DNA of 64,000 bases from Shewanella sp. Isolate11 (GCF_022398315.1 NZ_JAKEVF010000002.1:739448-803447), one strand, 5' to 3'. Positions 39,079-50,783 are shown, counted from the first letter of the stretch. The notes: generated by a model from the letters alone, not told the origin. Numbers and translations: made by a program.

Positions 39079-42000
39079 TCACTCATTACCAAGCAAAGCC
39101 AATAAAGCTTGCACCGGATGTTTAGGCTTAAAGCCACCAAAGCGTTTCACTTGACTGCGACAAGAATAGCCCGAAACCAAGATCTGCTCTGCTGGTAATT
39201 GCTTGATAGCTTGCTCCCAAGACATCTCAAACAGTGCTTTCGAACGTTGCTGGTTTTCACTTTCGTGACCATAGGTTCCCGCCATACCACAACAGCCTAG
39301 GTTTACCGTATTTAAGGTTGCTCCAAACTTGGCGAAAATAGTTTGCCACTCTTTGGCGGTATTAGGCTTAGCGGTAGACTCTGTACAATGACTAAACCAA
39401 GTAAACTGCGTGTCACCGCTTGGCAAGTCATCCCGTTGTTCAATCACTTTCAATAGCCATTCGTTGACAACTTGCACGTGAAACTCACCACGCTCATCGC
39501 CTAAGACTTCTTTATATTCATCGCGATAACAAAGCACCATCGCAGGATCGACACCGATCAGCGGCATATTAAGGGCAAACACTTGATTTAAAAAATCAGC
39601 ACTCGACTTCGCCGTTTTGGCAAATTTATCAAGGAAGCCCTTGATATGAATAGGTTTGCCGTTAGGTTTAAATGGCAGAAGTACCGGTTTAAAGCCCAGT
39701 TTTTCGATCAGTAATATCAGATGATAAACCGTGTCGGCTTCGTAAAAACTGTTAAAAGGATCTTGTACCACTAAGACATACTGATCTCGTGATTCAACAG
39801 GGATTTGCTGCAATGCTGATAGATCATATCCACGACAACTATGATTTTCTAAGCGCTGTTTCAAAGTAGGCACAGATAAAGCCGGCGCATCCACATAACC
39901 TAAGGATTGTTTGATCACCCATTGGCTAAGCTTGTTTTGTGAAACAGCATTGGTCACTCGCGGCATCATCGCCATTAATGGCAATGAATCTTCGATGCCT
40001 GCCACTAGGTAATCTTTCACTGGGCGTAAGTAGCGCTGATAATAAATATTAAAGAACTGCGCCCTAAACTTAGGCACATCTACTTTAACTGGGCACTGAG
40101 AAGTACACGCCTTACAAGCTAAACAGCCCTTGAGCGACTCCATTACCTCGTGAGAATAGTCGTACTCTTTATCTTTCTTTAAGGTGTTTTGGGTACGTTG
40201 TAGTAAGCCTAGTGGTTTTGCCTTAGCTAAGGCTTCAACGTCTACCCCTTCCGACTCCAATAAACGTAACCATTCACGCATCAAGCCTGCACGGCCTTTT
40301 GGTGATTGTACTCGATCGCCAGTAACTTTAAATGAAGGACACATAGGTGAATACACACTGTAATTGAAACAAAGACCGTTGCCATTACAGTTCATTACAT
40401 CGGGAAAGGCTTCACGGGTATTCACTGGGATCTGACGATCGAATGCACCACGCTTGGTACTATCAACATTGTACTTTAATGGTCCACCATCTCTTGGTGC
40501 CACCAGCTTACCCGGATTAAGTTTATTCAGCGGATCAAATAGCCATTTAACATCTTCAAGAATACCAAATAGTTTGTCACCAAATACCGAGGGGCCATAT
40601 TCACCACGCACGCCTTTTCCGTGCTCACCCCACATCAGGCCACCGTATTTAAGGGTTAATGCCGCCACTTGATCCGATACGGTTTTTAGTAAACGCTCAT
40701 CATTGGGATCACACATATCCAGTGCTGGACGTACATGCAAAACCCCTGCATCGACGTGACCAAACATACCGTATTGCAGCTGATGGCTATCGAGTAACGC
40801 TCTAAACTCCATAATATAATCGGCCAGTTTCTCTGGTGGCACTGCGGTATCTTCGGCAAAAGCGATAGGTTTACGACTGCCTTTGGTGGCTCCTAGTAAT
40901 CCCACCGCTTTTTTACGCATCGCGTAAATGGTATTGATTGATGTTTTATCGGCCGTCACTTGATAGCCAAGCAAACCTGCTTGCTGGGCAGCAACTTGCG
41001 CATCGAGCATGGCACAAAGATGCTGTAATTTTTGCTCAACTTCTTCAGTCTCTCCGGCAAACTCGACCATATTCAAACCGTCGATAACGCTGCCAGGCAC
41101 TTCTTCAATCAAAGATGAAACCGAATGCCAGATAATATCTTGCTTGGCGAGGTTAAGTACTTTTGAGTCGATAGTCTCAACCACAGTCGCATTGGCTTTA
41201 ACTAAGTCTGGTGCATGACGCAATGCTGATTGAAATGAGTCGTACTTGATATTCACCATCATGCGAGTTGTCGGCAGCTTAGTGATATCCAGCTTGGCTT
41301 CTGTGACAACTGCTAATGTTCCCTCAGAGCCAGTGATAATGCGCGACAAGTTGAATTGATCTAGTGATTCATTCCAAACATTTTTCAGATCATAACCGGT
41401 CAAAAAACGGTTGAGTTTAGGGAAACGAGCTTCGACTTCGTCGCGATGTTCGCGAGTCAACTTAGCAATTTCTCGCTGTAGAATGTCGCCCAATGTTAGC
41501 GACTCTATCTGCTCAAGTTCACTCAGTGCAGCCTGATTTAATGACTTAGTTTCTAACACACTGCCGTCATACAGCACGCTGGTTAACTCAAGTACATGAT
41601 CTGAGGTTTTTCCATACACTAGCGAGCCTGCGCCAGAAGCATCGGTGTTGATCATACCGCCAAGCGTAGCGCGATTAGAGGTCGAAAGATCCGGACTAAA
41701 AAAGTAACCATATGGACGAAGCACATCGTTGAGGGCATCTTTAATGACACCGGCTTCGACTCTTACCCAACCCTCTTCGGCATTCACCTCAAGCACCCGA
41801 TTCATGTAGCGCGACAGATCTAGCACTAAACCATGGGTCAGCGCCTGACCATTGGTACCAGTTCCGCCGCCACGGGCACTAAAGACCACTTTTTCAAATT
41901 CGGGTTTAGCCGCGAGTTTTAGCACAATCCGTACATCAGTTTGATTGCGTGGATATAACACGGCTTGGGGTAAGAATTGATAGACAGAGTTATCGGTTGC

Positions 42001-42123
42001 CTGAGCTAAACGTGCGCTATAGCGTTTATCGATATCACCAGTAAAGCCACTGGCTGCCAAAGCACCAAGAAAATCGAAGTACACTGGCTCAAGCATTTGT
42101 TGATGAGATAACTTTGGAAGCAT
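39079..42123 (-). CDS. ydiJ: FAD-linked oxidoreductase YdiJ (D-2-hydroxyglutarate dehydrogenase type)
   Basis: A 1014-residue protein close to E. coli YdiJ in length and sequence (TDNSIYQLLP-like TDNSVYQFLPQAV, ARGGGTGTNGQALTHGL, STSNRATLGGMINTDASG). The N-terminal ~550 residues are an FAD-binding PCMH and FAD-oxidase C domain. A ferredoxin-like domain follows (CNGNGLCFNYSV, then CLACKACTSQCPVK), and a C-terminal CCG-type cysteine domain (LGCCGMAGTYG, SGYSCRSQVKRF) closes it. YdiJ has been reported to oxidise D-2-hydroxyglutarate, a side product of SerA, passing electrons towards quinone. The shorter respiratory D-lactate dehydrogenase Dld-II is the main alternative, but length and sequence favour YdiJ. 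Confidence 0.88.
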   Translation of the reverse strand: MLPKLSHQQMLEPVYFDFLGALAASGFTGDIDKRYSARLAQATDNSVYQFLPQAVLYPRNQTDVRIVLKLAAKPEFEKVVFSARGGGTGTNGQALTHGLVLDLSRYMNRVLEVNAEEGWVRVEAGVIKDALNDVLRPYGYFFSPDLSTSNRATLGGMINTDASGAGSLVYGKTSDHVLELTSVLYDGSVLETKSLNQAALSELEQIESLTLGDILQREIAKLTREHRDEVEARFPKLNRFLTGYDLKNVWNESLDQFNLSRIITGSEGTLAVVTEAKLDITKLPTTRMMVNIKYDSFQSALRHAPDLVKANATVVETIDSKVLNLAKQDIIWHSVSSLIEEVPGSVIDGLNMVEFAGETEEVEQKLQHLCAMLDAQVAAQQAGLLGYQVTADKTSINTIYAMRKKAVGLLGATKGSRKPIAFAEDTAVPPEKLADYIMEFRALLDSHQLQYGMFGHVDAGVLHVRPALDMCDPNDERLLKTVSDQVAALTLKYGGLMWGEHGKGVRGEYGPSVFGDKLFGILEDVKWLFDPLNKLNPGKLVAPRDGGPLKYNVDSTKRGAFDRQIPVNTREAFPDVMNCNGNGLCFNYSVYSPMCPSFKVTGDRVQSPKGRAGLMREWLRLLESEGVDVEALAKAKPLGLLQRTQNTLKKDKEYDYSHEVMESLKGCLACKACTSQCPVKVDVPKFRAQFFNIYYQRYLRPVKDYLVAGIEDSLPLMAMMPRVTNAVSQNKLSQWVIKQSLGYVDAPALSVPTLKQRLENHSCRGYDLSALQQIPVESRDQYVLVVQDPFNSFYEADTVYHLILLIEKLGFKPVLLPFKPNGKPIHIKGFLDKFAKTAKSSADFLNQVFALNMPLIGVDPAMVLCYRDEYKEVLGDERGEFHVQVVNEWLLKVIEQRDDLPSGDTQFTWFSHCTESTAKPNTAKEWQTIFAKFGATLNTVNLGCCGMAGTYGHESENQQRSKALFEMSWEQAIKQLPAEQILVSGYSCRSQVKRFGGFKPKHPVQALLALLGNE

Positions 42124-42167
42124 GGATTATGTCTATTATGGTTAAAAAATTGTTGAGCCATTATAAA

Positions 42168-42194
42168 CAAAAAAAAGCCGCTAAAAAGCGGCTT
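42168..42194 (-). terminator. Terminator after ppsA
   Basis: On the minus strand AAGCCGCT-tttt-AGCGGCTT is followed by seven T. Confidence 0.85.
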
Positions 42195-42229
42195 CTGTCA
42201 ATTAACAAATTCTTTTCACAGAATGTTTA

Positions 42230-44599
42230 TTAACCGTGTTGTTCACCTAGGTATAACCAAGTGTCGATAACGGTATCTGGGTTTAGCGATACAGTATCGA
42301 TACCTTGCTCTACTAACCAAGCAGCAAAGTCGGCATGATCTGAAGGTCCTTGACCACAAATCCCCACGTAAGCACCTTTCGCTTTAGCAGCCTTGATAGC
42401 CATTGCTAATAGGGCTTTAACGGCTTCGTTACGCTCATCAAACAGGTGACTAATGATGCCTGAGTCACGGTCAAGACCAAGGGTTAACTGGGTCAAATCG
42501 TTTGAGCCGATAGAGAAACCATCGAAGATTTCAAGGAACTGTTCTGCAAGCAGCGCGTTAGAAGGCAATTCACACATCATGATGACACGTAGACCATCTT
42601 TACCACGTTCTAAACCTTGCTCTTTCAGTAGCTCGATAACCTGACGGCCTTCCTCCAACGTACGAACGAATGGGATCATAATCTCAACATTCTTCAGACC
42701 CATCTCACCACGCACACGCTTAATCGCTTCACACTCTAGCGCGAAACAGTCACGGAAAGATTCTGAGATGTAACGGCTAGCGCCACGGAAGCCCAACATT
42801 GGGTTTTCTTCTTCTGGCTCATAGCGGTCACCACCAACTAAGTTAGCGTACTCGTTAGACTTAAAGTCTGACATACGTACAATCACTTTCTTCGGATGGA
42901 AAGCCGATGCGATTGTCGCGATACCTTCAACCAAACGCGCAACATAGTACTCAACAGGAGAGTCATAACCGGCGATCATCTCGTGGATCTCAGCTTGCAA
43001 CTCAGCCGTTTGATCGTTGAACTCAAGTAAGGCTTTAGGGTGAATACCAATCATACGGTTGATGATGAACTCAAGACGTGCAAGGCCTACGCCTTCGCTA
43101 GGTAGACGAGCAAAGTCAAACGCTCTGTCTGGATTACCCACGTTCATCATAATTTTCATCGGCAATTCCGGCATAGAATCAACGCGCGAAGAGATCACAT
43201 CAAAATCTTGAATACCTTCATAGATGAAGCCTGTATCGCCTTCTGCACAAGACACGGTAACTTGCTGACCATGTTTAATCTTATCTGTGATGTCGCCACA
43301 ACCCACAACCGCAGGAACACCTAATTCACGAGCGATAATCGCTGCGTGACAAGTACGACCACCACGGTTTGTCACAATCGCGCTGGCACGCTTCATGATA
43401 GGTTCCCAATCTGGGTCAGTCATGTCAGTAACCAGTACATCGCCTTCTTGGATCTGGTCCATATCTTCGATTGAAGCCAATACTTTAGCAGTACCGTTAC
43501 CAATCTTATGGCCGATAGCACGACCTTCACCAATCACATCACCTTTACTCTTAAGGTGGTAGCGCTCGATGAGCTGCACATCTTCACGTGAACGTACGGT
43601 TTCAGGACGCGCCTGAACGATATAAAGCTTGCCATCGTTACCGTCTTTTGCCCACTCGATGTCCATTGGACGACCATAGTGTTTCTCGATGATCATGGCT
43701 TGTTTCGCCAATTCCATCACTTCATCATCGTTAATTGAAAAATGACGACGCTGCTCAGCAGGCACATCCTCAATCTTAACTTGCTTGCCGTGACTTAAGT
43801 CATCAGAGTAAACCATTTGAATCAACTTGCTGCCGATGTTACGGCGAACAACTGACTTATGCCCCGCGGTTAGGCTTGGCTTATGAACATAAAATTCATC
43901 AGGGTTCACAGCTCCTTGTACTACCATTTCGCCAAGGCCAAACGAAGATGTCACAAATACCACGTCGTTGTTGCCTGACTCAGTATCCATAGTGAACATC
44001 ACACCTGAAGCGGCGGTGTCAGAACGAACCATACGCTGTACACCAGCTGAAAGAGCAACGCCCTTATGGTCATATCCTTGGTGTACACGGTATGAGATAG
44101 CTCTGTCGTTAAACAGTGAAGCAAATACATGCTTAATTGCGACCAGTACAGCATCGAAACCTTTCACGTTAAGGAAAGTTTCTTGCTGGCCAGCAAAAGA
44201 GGCATCAGGCATATCTTCAGCTGTCGCAGATGAACGCACAGCGAAAGAAGCATCATTAGTTTCTGAGGAAAGCTTATCGTACGACTCACGTACAATCTGC
44301 TCAAATTCTGGGTGGAATGGGGTATCAATTACCCACTGTCTGATCTGTGCACCGGCTGTAGCGAGTGCATTCACGTCATCTACATCTAGAGAATCTAGAA
44401 TGTCGTATATCTTCTGGTTAAGTCCGCTTTGTTCAAGAAACTCGTTGAACGCAAAAGAGGTGGTCGCAAAGCCACCAGGCACTTGAACACCTGCATTAGC
44501 TAGATTGCTGATCATCTCTCCAAGAGAAGCGTTTTTACCGCCTACCTTGTTGACGTCTCCCATGCCTAATTCTTGATACCAGAGTACATATTGCTGCAC
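42230..44599 (-). CDS. ppsA: Phosphoenolpyruvate synthase
   Basis: A 789-residue enzyme making phosphoenolpyruvate from pyruvate and ATP, needed for growth on lactate or pyruvate. The N-terminal ATP-binding domain ([40 protein letters not shown]) is followed by the phosphohistidine domain with [15 protein letters not shown] and a C-terminal PEP barrel ([29 protein letters not shown]). It is divergent from its regulator ppsR, with 126 bases between starts, the same arrangement as in E. coli. Confidence 0.97.
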   Translation of the reverse strand: MQQYVLWYQELGMGDVNKVGGKNASLGEMISNLANAGVQVPGGFATTSFAFNEFLEQSGLNQKIYDILDSLDVDDVNALATAGAQIRQWVIDTPFHPEFEQIVRESYDKLSSETNDASFAVRSSATAEDMPDASFAGQQETFLNVKGFDAVLVAIKHVFASLFNDRAISYRVHQGYDHKGVALSAGVQRMVRSDTAASGVMFTMDTESGNNDVVFVTSSFGLGEMVVQGAVNPDEFYVHKPSLTAGHKSVVRRNIGSKLIQMVYSDDLSHGKQVKIEDVPAEQRRHFSINDDEVMELAKQAMIIEKHYGRPMDIEWAKDGNDGKLYIVQARPETVRSREDVQLIERYHLKSKGDVIGEGRAIGHKIGNGTAKVLASIEDMDQIQEGDVLVTDMTDPDWEPIMKRASAIVTNRGGRTCHAAIIARELGVPAVVGCGDITDKIKHGQQVTVSCAEGDTGFIYEGIQDFDVISSRVDSMPELPMKIMMNVGNPDRAFDFARLPSEGVGLARLEFIINRMIGIHPKALLEFNDQTAELQAEIHEMIAGYDSPVEYYVARLVEGIATIASAFHPKKVIVRMSDFKSNEYANLVGGDRYEPEEENPMLGFRGASRYISESFRDCFALECEAIKRVRGEMGLKNVEIMIPFVRTLEEGRQVIELLKEQGLERGKDGLRVIMMCELPSNALLAEQFLEIFDGFSIGSNDLTQLTLGLDRDSGIISHLFDERNEAVKALLAMAIKAAKAKGAYVGICGQGPSDHADFAAWLVEQGIDTVSLNPDTVIDTWLYLGEQHG

Positions 44600-44725
44600 A
44601 GTTCTATCTCCGCAAGTTTATTTGTGTGTGGCCCCTTCACAGGAGGGCAGCCGCATTTTACACTCCACAGCAACACGCGTAAATGTATAATTTTATTTGT
44701 AATTTTATTACTACAAGAGGTCAAA

Positions 44726-45538
44726 ATGTCACGTAAAGTCTTTTATATTTCTGATGGGACAGCTATCACAGCTGAAGTATTTGGCCATGCGGTTTTGTCT
44801 CAATTTCCAGTTGAGTTTGAAGCACTTACCATTCCATTTGTTGAAACACCTAAAAAAGCGGAGGCTGTAAAAAAGCAAATCAATGATTGTTTTATTACAA
44901 CAGGCGAGCGGCCACTGGTGTTCCATTCCATCGTAAAAGCTGAGATCAGAGACATTATCTATAGCAGTGAGTGTATCGATTATGATTTTTTGAATACTTT
45001 TGTGGCGCCATTGGAAGAACAATTAGGAATGAAAGCGGTTCCAGTGACACATCGAACCCACGGAAAAGCCAATCACAGTTATGAAGCGCGTATCGATGCC
45101 ATTAATTACGCGATGGAAAACGACGACGGTCAAACCCTAAAACACATAGATAAAGCCGACATCGTTTTACTAGGTGTTTCCCGCTGTGGTAAGACCCCTA
45201 GCAGTCTTTACTTGTCTATGCAGTTTGGCATCAAGGCGGCTAACTATCCTTTCATCGAAGATGATATGGACAACCTAAAATTGCCAGAAATACTTAAGAA
45301 GAATAAATCTAAACTTTTTGGTCTAACTATCGATCCGGTGCGTTTGCATGAGATACGTCAAAGCCGTATGGAAAACAGTCGCTATTCGTCGCTAAGACAA
45401 TGCCGAATAGAAGTGAAAGAAGTGGAAATGATGTATAAGCGAGAACGCATCCCTTATGTGAATACCACCAATCACTCTGTCGAAGAGATTGCCACTAAAA
45501 TCCTAGAAAGGACCGGACTTGAGCGTCATATGTTTTAA
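44726..45538 (+). CDS. ppsR: PEP synthase regulatory kinase/pyrophosphorylase PpsR
   Basis: A 270-residue DUF299 protein that inactivates PpsA by ADP-dependent threonine phosphorylation and reactivates it by Pi-dependent pyrophosphorolysis. The P-loop is GVSRCGKT (150-157), and the N terminus [18 protein letters not shown] is family-typical. The ATG has AAGAGG upstream. A frame open to 44573 lacks family similarity and is discarded. Adjacency to ppsA makes the assignment firm. Confidence 0.95.
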   Translation: MSRKVFYISDGTAITAEVFGHAVLSQFPVEFEALTIPFVETPKKAEAVKKQINDCFITTGERPLVFHSIVKAEIRDIIYSSECIDYDFLNTFVAPLEEQLGMKAVPVTHRTHGKANHSYEARIDAINYAMENDDGQTLKHIDKADIVLLGVSRCGKTPSSLYLSMQFGIKAANYPFIEDDMDNLKLPEILKKNKSKLFGLTIDPVRLHEIRQSRMENSRYSSLRQCRIEVKEVEMMYKRERIPYVNTTNHSVEEIATKILERTGLERHMF

Positions 45539-45708
45539 GTTCAAGTCGCTAACATAAAGGCAACAATTGCTAAGAATAACCCCTTTGACCGCACAGTCGC
45601 CGAAAATTAACCATATTTTCATGTTTTAGGCGCTGTGCTGAGTGCAACTATTCGTTATAATCCGAAGCATTAAGGCTAAATGCTAAAGACAAACGCTCGG
45701 TATATTGA

Positions 45709-46770
45709 ATGACCATTAAAACAGACGAATTACGCACCACATTGTTATGTAAAGCCATTTCACCGGCTAAACTCGCCTCTGAATATCCACTCACTCAAGA
45801 TGCTGCCGATTACTTAGTGCAGCAACGACATGAAGTTGAAGCCATTTTAAGCGGTGATGATCAGCGTTTGTTAGTGATTATTGGTCCCTGTTCTATCCAT
45901 GACACTCAAGCGGCAATCGACTACGCCAAACGCTTAGCCGTATTACATCAAGAATTAAAAGACGATTTATGTATCCTGATGCGGGTCTACTTTGAAAAGC
46001 CACGCACTACTGTGGGCTGGAAAGGCCTGATCTCTGATCCAGACTTAGATGGTAGCTTTAATGCCAACAAAGGTCTGCGTTTAGCGCGTCATCTGCTACA
46101 ACAAATTACCGAACTCAAACTGCCAATCGCCACTGAATTTCTCGATATGGTGAATGGTCAGTACATTGCCGACCTGATCACCTGGGGCGCAGTGGGAGCC
46201 CGTACGACAGAGAGTCAAATTCACCGTGAAATGGCTTCAGCGCTTTCATGCCCTGTTGGCTTTAAAAATGGTACAGACGGTAATATCAATATTGCTATCG
46301 ATGCGGTACGCGCGGCAAAAGAGCCACATATCTTCTATTCGCCAGATAAAGATGGCGCCATGGCGGTTTACCGTACTAGCGGGAACCCTTTTGGACACAT
46401 CATTTTACGTGGCGGTAAACAGCCTAATTATCATCAAGCCGATGTCGAAGCCGCAGCCGAGCAGCTGAGCAAGGTTGGTCTTTCTCACCGTATGGTGATC
46501 GACTTTAGCCATGGTAACAGCCAGAAGCAGCACCTGCGTCAGCTTAGCGTAGCTAAAGATATTATTGCTCAATTAGAGCAAGGTTCGACGGCGATTGCAG
46601 GGATCATGGCTGAAAGCTTCATCGAAGAAGGCAACCAGAAAGTAGTAGCAGGTCAACCTCTTACTTATGGCCAAAGCATTACCGATGCCTGCCTAAAATG
46701 GCAAGATTCAGAAGTTTTGTTGCGTGATTTAGCCAAAGCTTCTCGAGCGAGAATTAACAAGCTTGCATAA
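45709..46770 (+). CDS. aroH: DAHP synthase, AroH-like (3-deoxy-7-phosphoheptulonate synthase)
   Basis: A 353-residue class I DAHP synthase joining phosphoenolpyruvate and erythrose 4-phosphate, the first step of aromatic amino acid synthesis. Metal and PEP sites are in IGPCSIHD, YFEKPRTTVGWKGL and GHIILRGGKQPNY. The opening TDELRT and gene order ppsA-ppsR-aroH are as in E. coli, where AroH is the Trp-sensitive isozyme. The feedback specificity here is inferred from synteny and overall similarity, and a Tyr- or Phe-sensitive type is possible. Confidence 0.93.
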   Translation: MTIKTDELRTTLLCKAISPAKLASEYPLTQDAADYLVQQRHEVEAILSGDDQRLLVIIGPCSIHDTQAAIDYAKRLAVLHQELKDDLCILMRVYFEKPRTTVGWKGLISDPDLDGSFNANKGLRLARHLLQQITELKLPIATEFLDMVNGQYIADLITWGAVGARTTESQIHREMASALSCPVGFKNGTDGNINIAIDAVRAAKEPHIFYSPDKDGAMAVYRTSGNPFGHIILRGGKQPNYHQADVEAAAEQLSKVGLSHRMVIDFSHGNSQKQHLRQLSVAKDIIAQLEQGSTAIAGIMAESFIEEGNQKVVAGQPLTYGQSITDACLKWQDSEVLLRDLAKASRARINKLA

Positions 46771-46802
46771 ACTCAGACCACATAACGAGTTAGTCTAAAG
46801 AT

Positions 46803-46827
46803 AAGGCTCCCAAAGGAGCCTTACTTC
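46803..46827 (+). terminator. Terminator after aroH
   Basis: AAGGCTCC-caaa-GGAGCCTT followed by a short T-rich tail. Confidence 0.65.
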
Positions 46828-46965
46828 TATCTAGCCTAAGATCGTTATATTTCGATATTTATATAAGGTCGAACAGACTCCATCATCTTTGGTGCCAAGC
46901 ATTGGATTACTATCTGCCGCTTTGCCCGCTGACTATTTTTAATCGCATAACCTTAAGGTTGCAGT

Positions 46966-47385
46966 ATGCCACAATCACCATCGACTTACTCTGACGCGAT
47001 TTTAGCGCGAATTGAACAATCAGAAGCTCGCGTTATTAAAGCCATTTTCCCATCTATCACTAACCACCATAACACCCTATTTGGTGGCGAAGCCTTAGCC
47101 TGGATGGATGAAACGGCTTTTATCGCAGCGACTCGCTTTTGCCGCAAAGCATTGGTCACCGTCAGCTCAGACAGAATTGATTTCAACAAAGCGATCCCAG
47201 CAGGAACCCTTGCCGAAATCATCGCAAAAGTGATTGAAGTGGGTAACAGCTCCCTCAAAGTTGAAGTGAATATTTTCGTCGAAGATATGTACAAAGATTG
47301 TCGTGAACACGCGATTCGCGGAGTATTCACCTTTGTAGCCGTAGATGAGAACCGTAAACCCACTAAAGTTTGGACTCAAGAGTAA
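46966..47385 (+). CDS. yciA: Acyl-CoA thioesterase, YciA-like hotdog
   Basis: A 139-residue hotdog-fold thioesterase hydrolysing acyl-CoA. NHHNTLFGGEALAWMDETAF carries the HotDog Asn/Asp catalytic region of the BACH/YciA group, and VTVSSDRIDFNKAIPAG follows. Members are hexameric and cytoplasmic. E. coli YciA is 132 residues. Other hotdog paralogues are possible, so the symbol is provisional. Confidence 0.85.
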   Translation: MPQSPSTYSDAILARIEQSEARVIKAIFPSITNHHNTLFGGEALAWMDETAFIAATRFCRKALVTVSSDRIDFNKAIPAGTLAEIIAKVIEVGNSSLKVEVNIFVEDMYKDCREHAIRGVFTFVAVDENRKPTKVWTQE

Positions 47386-47890
47386 GCACCTGCTGAGACA
47401 TGCAATGGTTTTGAAAGATATCGAGACTCGCTATAACAACAACTCAGCCAGGCTCGATATCTAACCTACCAATGGATGAGTAATATACTCGCATCCATGG
47501 CTATCACGGTCTAAATAACCCAACTTGGGAATAAGAAAATCGATATAGCTTGGTTTTCTTACAAATGAAGGTTCAATTGGGCTCTATGCTGCAATTTTAG
47601 ATGGATAATAAAACAAAAACACAAACCAATATCAGCCCTATTACATTGATTTTAAAATTATTACAGACCAAGCAAAAGGTACGAAAAGGCTTAAGTTATC
47701 CCAAGTTGAGGTTAAATGGCCATTACCTCATACGGCATCGTTTTAACAACAAGATAACACGCGACTAAAGTCTAAATTCCAGCATAAATAACCGTAAAAC
47801 CACTATCTTAAGCATAAAGCAATAGAACAAATCGTGAATTATCTGTTACATTAAATAATCTTCAAATGCCACAAAGATAATCACAAAGCA
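47386..47890. other. 505-base spacer upstream of crbR with inverted repeats
   Basis: No supported gene is seen. AGATATCGAG (47416-47425) and CTCGATATCT (47453-47462) form a 10-bp perfect stem, perhaps ending yciA transcription, but no T-run follows. A CCCAACTTGGG box and an AAGAAAA/TTTTCTT pair follow near 47510-47570. A 55-codon frame at 47601-47768 has no RBS. The remainder is AT-rich and probably holds the crbR promoter. Confidence 0.5.
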
Positions 47891-48550
47891 ATGAAGCTAG
47901 AAAATTTGAATATCATCATCGCTGATGATCACCCTTTGTTTCGTAACGCCTTACGTCAAGCACTTAGCGGCTCATTTGCCGATACAAGCTGGTTTGAGGC
48001 AGACAGTGCCGATGCACTGCAAGGGTTATTAGACCAAAACAACACACCTTACGACTTGGTATTACTCGACCTGCAAATGCCTGGTTCACACGGTTATTCA
48101 ACCCTAATACATCTTCGTACCCATTATCCCGACTTGCCTGTGGTCGTGATATCAGCCCATGAAGATTCAATGACCATTAGCCGCGCCGTGCACTATGGCA
48201 GTGCTGGATTTATACCTAAATCGGCATCAATGGAAACCTTAGCCGATGCATTAACTTCTGTGTTATATGGTGATATTTGGTTACCGGAAAATGTCGAATT
48301 ACAAGAGATAAATGAAGATGCTACCGATCAAATGGCAGCGAAACTCGCCGATCTCACCCCACAGCAGTACAAGGTGCTACAAATGTTTGCCGAAGGCTTG
48401 CTGAACAAACAAATCGCCTACGATTTAGGCGTATCAGAAGCAACTATCAAGGCTCACGCCACCGCTATTTTTCGCAAATTGGGGGTCAGGAACCGCACTC
48501 AAGCGGTAATATCGCTGCAGCAACTTGAAATGGAAAAAGTCGAAATTTAG
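47891..48550 (+). CDS. crbR: LuxR-family response regulator, probable CrbR
   Basis: A 219-residue two-domain regulator. The receiver domain has D12/D13 and phospho-acceptor Asp60 in LVLLDLQMPG, with the conserved S/T and Lys in VVISAHE and FIPKSAS. A NarL/LuxR helix-turn-helix follows (LTPQQYKVLQMFAEGLLNKQ, then VSEATIKAHATAIFRKLGV). No kinase is adjacent. Length, domain type and the presence of a CrbS kinase and acs 6-10 kb away make CrbR, the activator of acetyl-CoA synthetase genes, the best guess. Confirmation needs alignment with Vibrio CrbR. Confidence 0.8.
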   Translation: MKLENLNIIIADDHPLFRNALRQALSGSFADTSWFEADSADALQGLLDQNNTPYDLVLLDLQMPGSHGYSTLIHLRTHYPDLPVVVISAHEDSMTISRAVHYGSAGFIPKSASMETLADALTSVLYGDIWLPENVELQEINEDATDQMAAKLADLTPQQYKVLQMFAEGLLNKQIAYDLGVSEATIKAHATAIFRKLGVRNRTQAVISLQQLEMEKVEI

Positions 48551-48583
48551 CACACGCTTGGAATTTCAAAATCACATATAAAT

Positions 48584-48611
48584 AAAGCCGAACTCATGTT
48601 CGGCTTTCTGT
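48584..48611 (+). terminator. Terminator after crbR
   Basis: AAAGCCGAAC-tcat-GTTCGGCTTT, a 10-bp stem followed by a short tail. Confidence 0.75.
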
Positions 48612-48694
48612 TGATCAAACCCATTTAAAGGCTGGAGATCTTCAGACTAGATATTGAATCTCAGTACTATTTCCAAATGCATTGTTGCAAATGC

Positions 48695-49537
48695 CTATTC
48701 GAAGTGTTTTGCATGAAAGCGTAAATGCTCTTCGATAAAGCTGGCGATAAAATAATAACTATGGTCATAACCTTCCTGCATACGCAGGATCAACGGATAG
48801 TCATTACTGGCCGCAGCATCAATTAAGGCATGGGGTTTTAGCTGCTCTTCCAAAAAGTTATCACTGGTCCCTTGATCCACTAAGATAGGCAAATCGCAGT
48901 CAACCGACTTCATCAATTCACAGGCGTCGTATTGCAGCCACGTATCTCGGTTCTTGCCTAAATAATGCTCAAATGCCTTTTGTCCCCAAGGACAATTAAT
49001 CGGATTAGTGATGGGACTAAATGCCGAAATAGACTGATAACGCAAAGGGTTTTTAAGGCCTATGGTTAACGCGCCATGGCCCCCCATCGAATGCCCAGCA
49101 ATACCACGCACTTGGCTAACGGGAAAGTGCTGTTCAATCAGTTCAGGCAGCTCATTGACCACATAATCATACATCTGATAATGGCTTTTCCAAGGAGCCT
49201 CAGTTGCATTGAGGTAAAACCCTGCGCCCAAACCTAAGTCATAACTCCCCTGTGCATCGTCGGCAACACCTTCGCCGCGAGGGCTGGTATCTGGTGCAAC
49301 AATAGCAATACCCAGCTCGGCAGCAATTCGAAGTGCCCCCGCCTTCTGCATAAAGTTTTCATCGGTACAAGTCAGACCCGATAACCAATAAACCACAGGT
49401 ACCTTCTGCTCGCTGGCTTGCGGTGGCAAGAAGATGGCAAAACGCATCTGGCAATTTAGGCTTATTGATTGATGTTGGTACTGTTTGTGCCAACCAGCAA
49501 AACTCTTTGTGCTGCTAATATTTTCTAACGTCATCAT
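48695..49537 (-). CDS. fghA: S-formylglutathione hydrolase
   Basis: A 280-residue esterase-D family alpha/beta hydrolase that releases formate and glutathione, the second step of formaldehyde detoxification. The nucleophile is Ser150 in GHSMGGHGAL, with the acid in LVDQGTSDNFL and the His in GYDHSYYF. It lies 55 bases after frmA on the same strand, so both are likely co-transcribed. Confidence 0.95.
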   Translation of the reverse strand: MMTLENISSTKSFAGWHKQYQHQSISLNCQMRFAIFLPPQASEQKVPVVYWLSGLTCTDENFMQKAGALRIAAELGIAIVAPDTSPRGEGVADDAQGSYDLGLGAGFYLNATEAPWKSHYQMYDYVVNELPELIEQHFPVSQVRGIAGHSMGGHGALTIGLKNPLRYQSISAFSPITNPINCPWGQKAFEHYLGKNRDTWLQYDACELMKSVDCDLPILVDQGTSDNFLEEQLKPHALIDAAASNDYPLILRMQEGYDHSYYFIASFIEEHLRFHAKHFE

Positions 49538-49592
49538 CCCACCTATATCACAACGCGACCAGCACAGAGCTGATCGCTTGTTTGGTTATGGT

Positions 49593-50729
<1,137 letters not shown>

Positions 50730-50757
50730 CTACTCCAATAAATTACATACCCACACA

Positions 50758-50783
50758 CAATTTAGCCGCTTTTGCCTAAATTG
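50758..50783. promoter_or_regulatory. Candidate LysR operator between frmA and the LysR gene
   Basis: CAATTTAG-N10-CTAAATTG is an exact 8-bp inverted repeat 35 bases upstream of the frmA start, the expected place and symmetry for a LysR-type recognition site. Confidence 0.5.

Noticed and set aside
39079..42123. Respiratory D-lactate dehydrogenase Dld-II
   Set aside because: The protein is ~80 residues longer than I recall for Dld-II, no lactate permease or lldEFG is adjacent, and sequence blocks match YdiJ better.
43968..44486. 172-codon frame antisense to ppsA
   Set aside because: Long antisense frames are expected opposite codon-biased genes, and no family motif or RBS was visible.
44620..44642. 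CRP/FNR site between ppsA and ppsR
   Set aside because: TGTG and TCACA are present but the spacing differs from the N6 consensus.
47601..47768. 55-codon frame upstream of crbR
   Set aside because: There is no Shine-Dalgarno and the product is low-complexity Lys/Thr/Asn then basic. It is kept only as a remark in the spacer entry.
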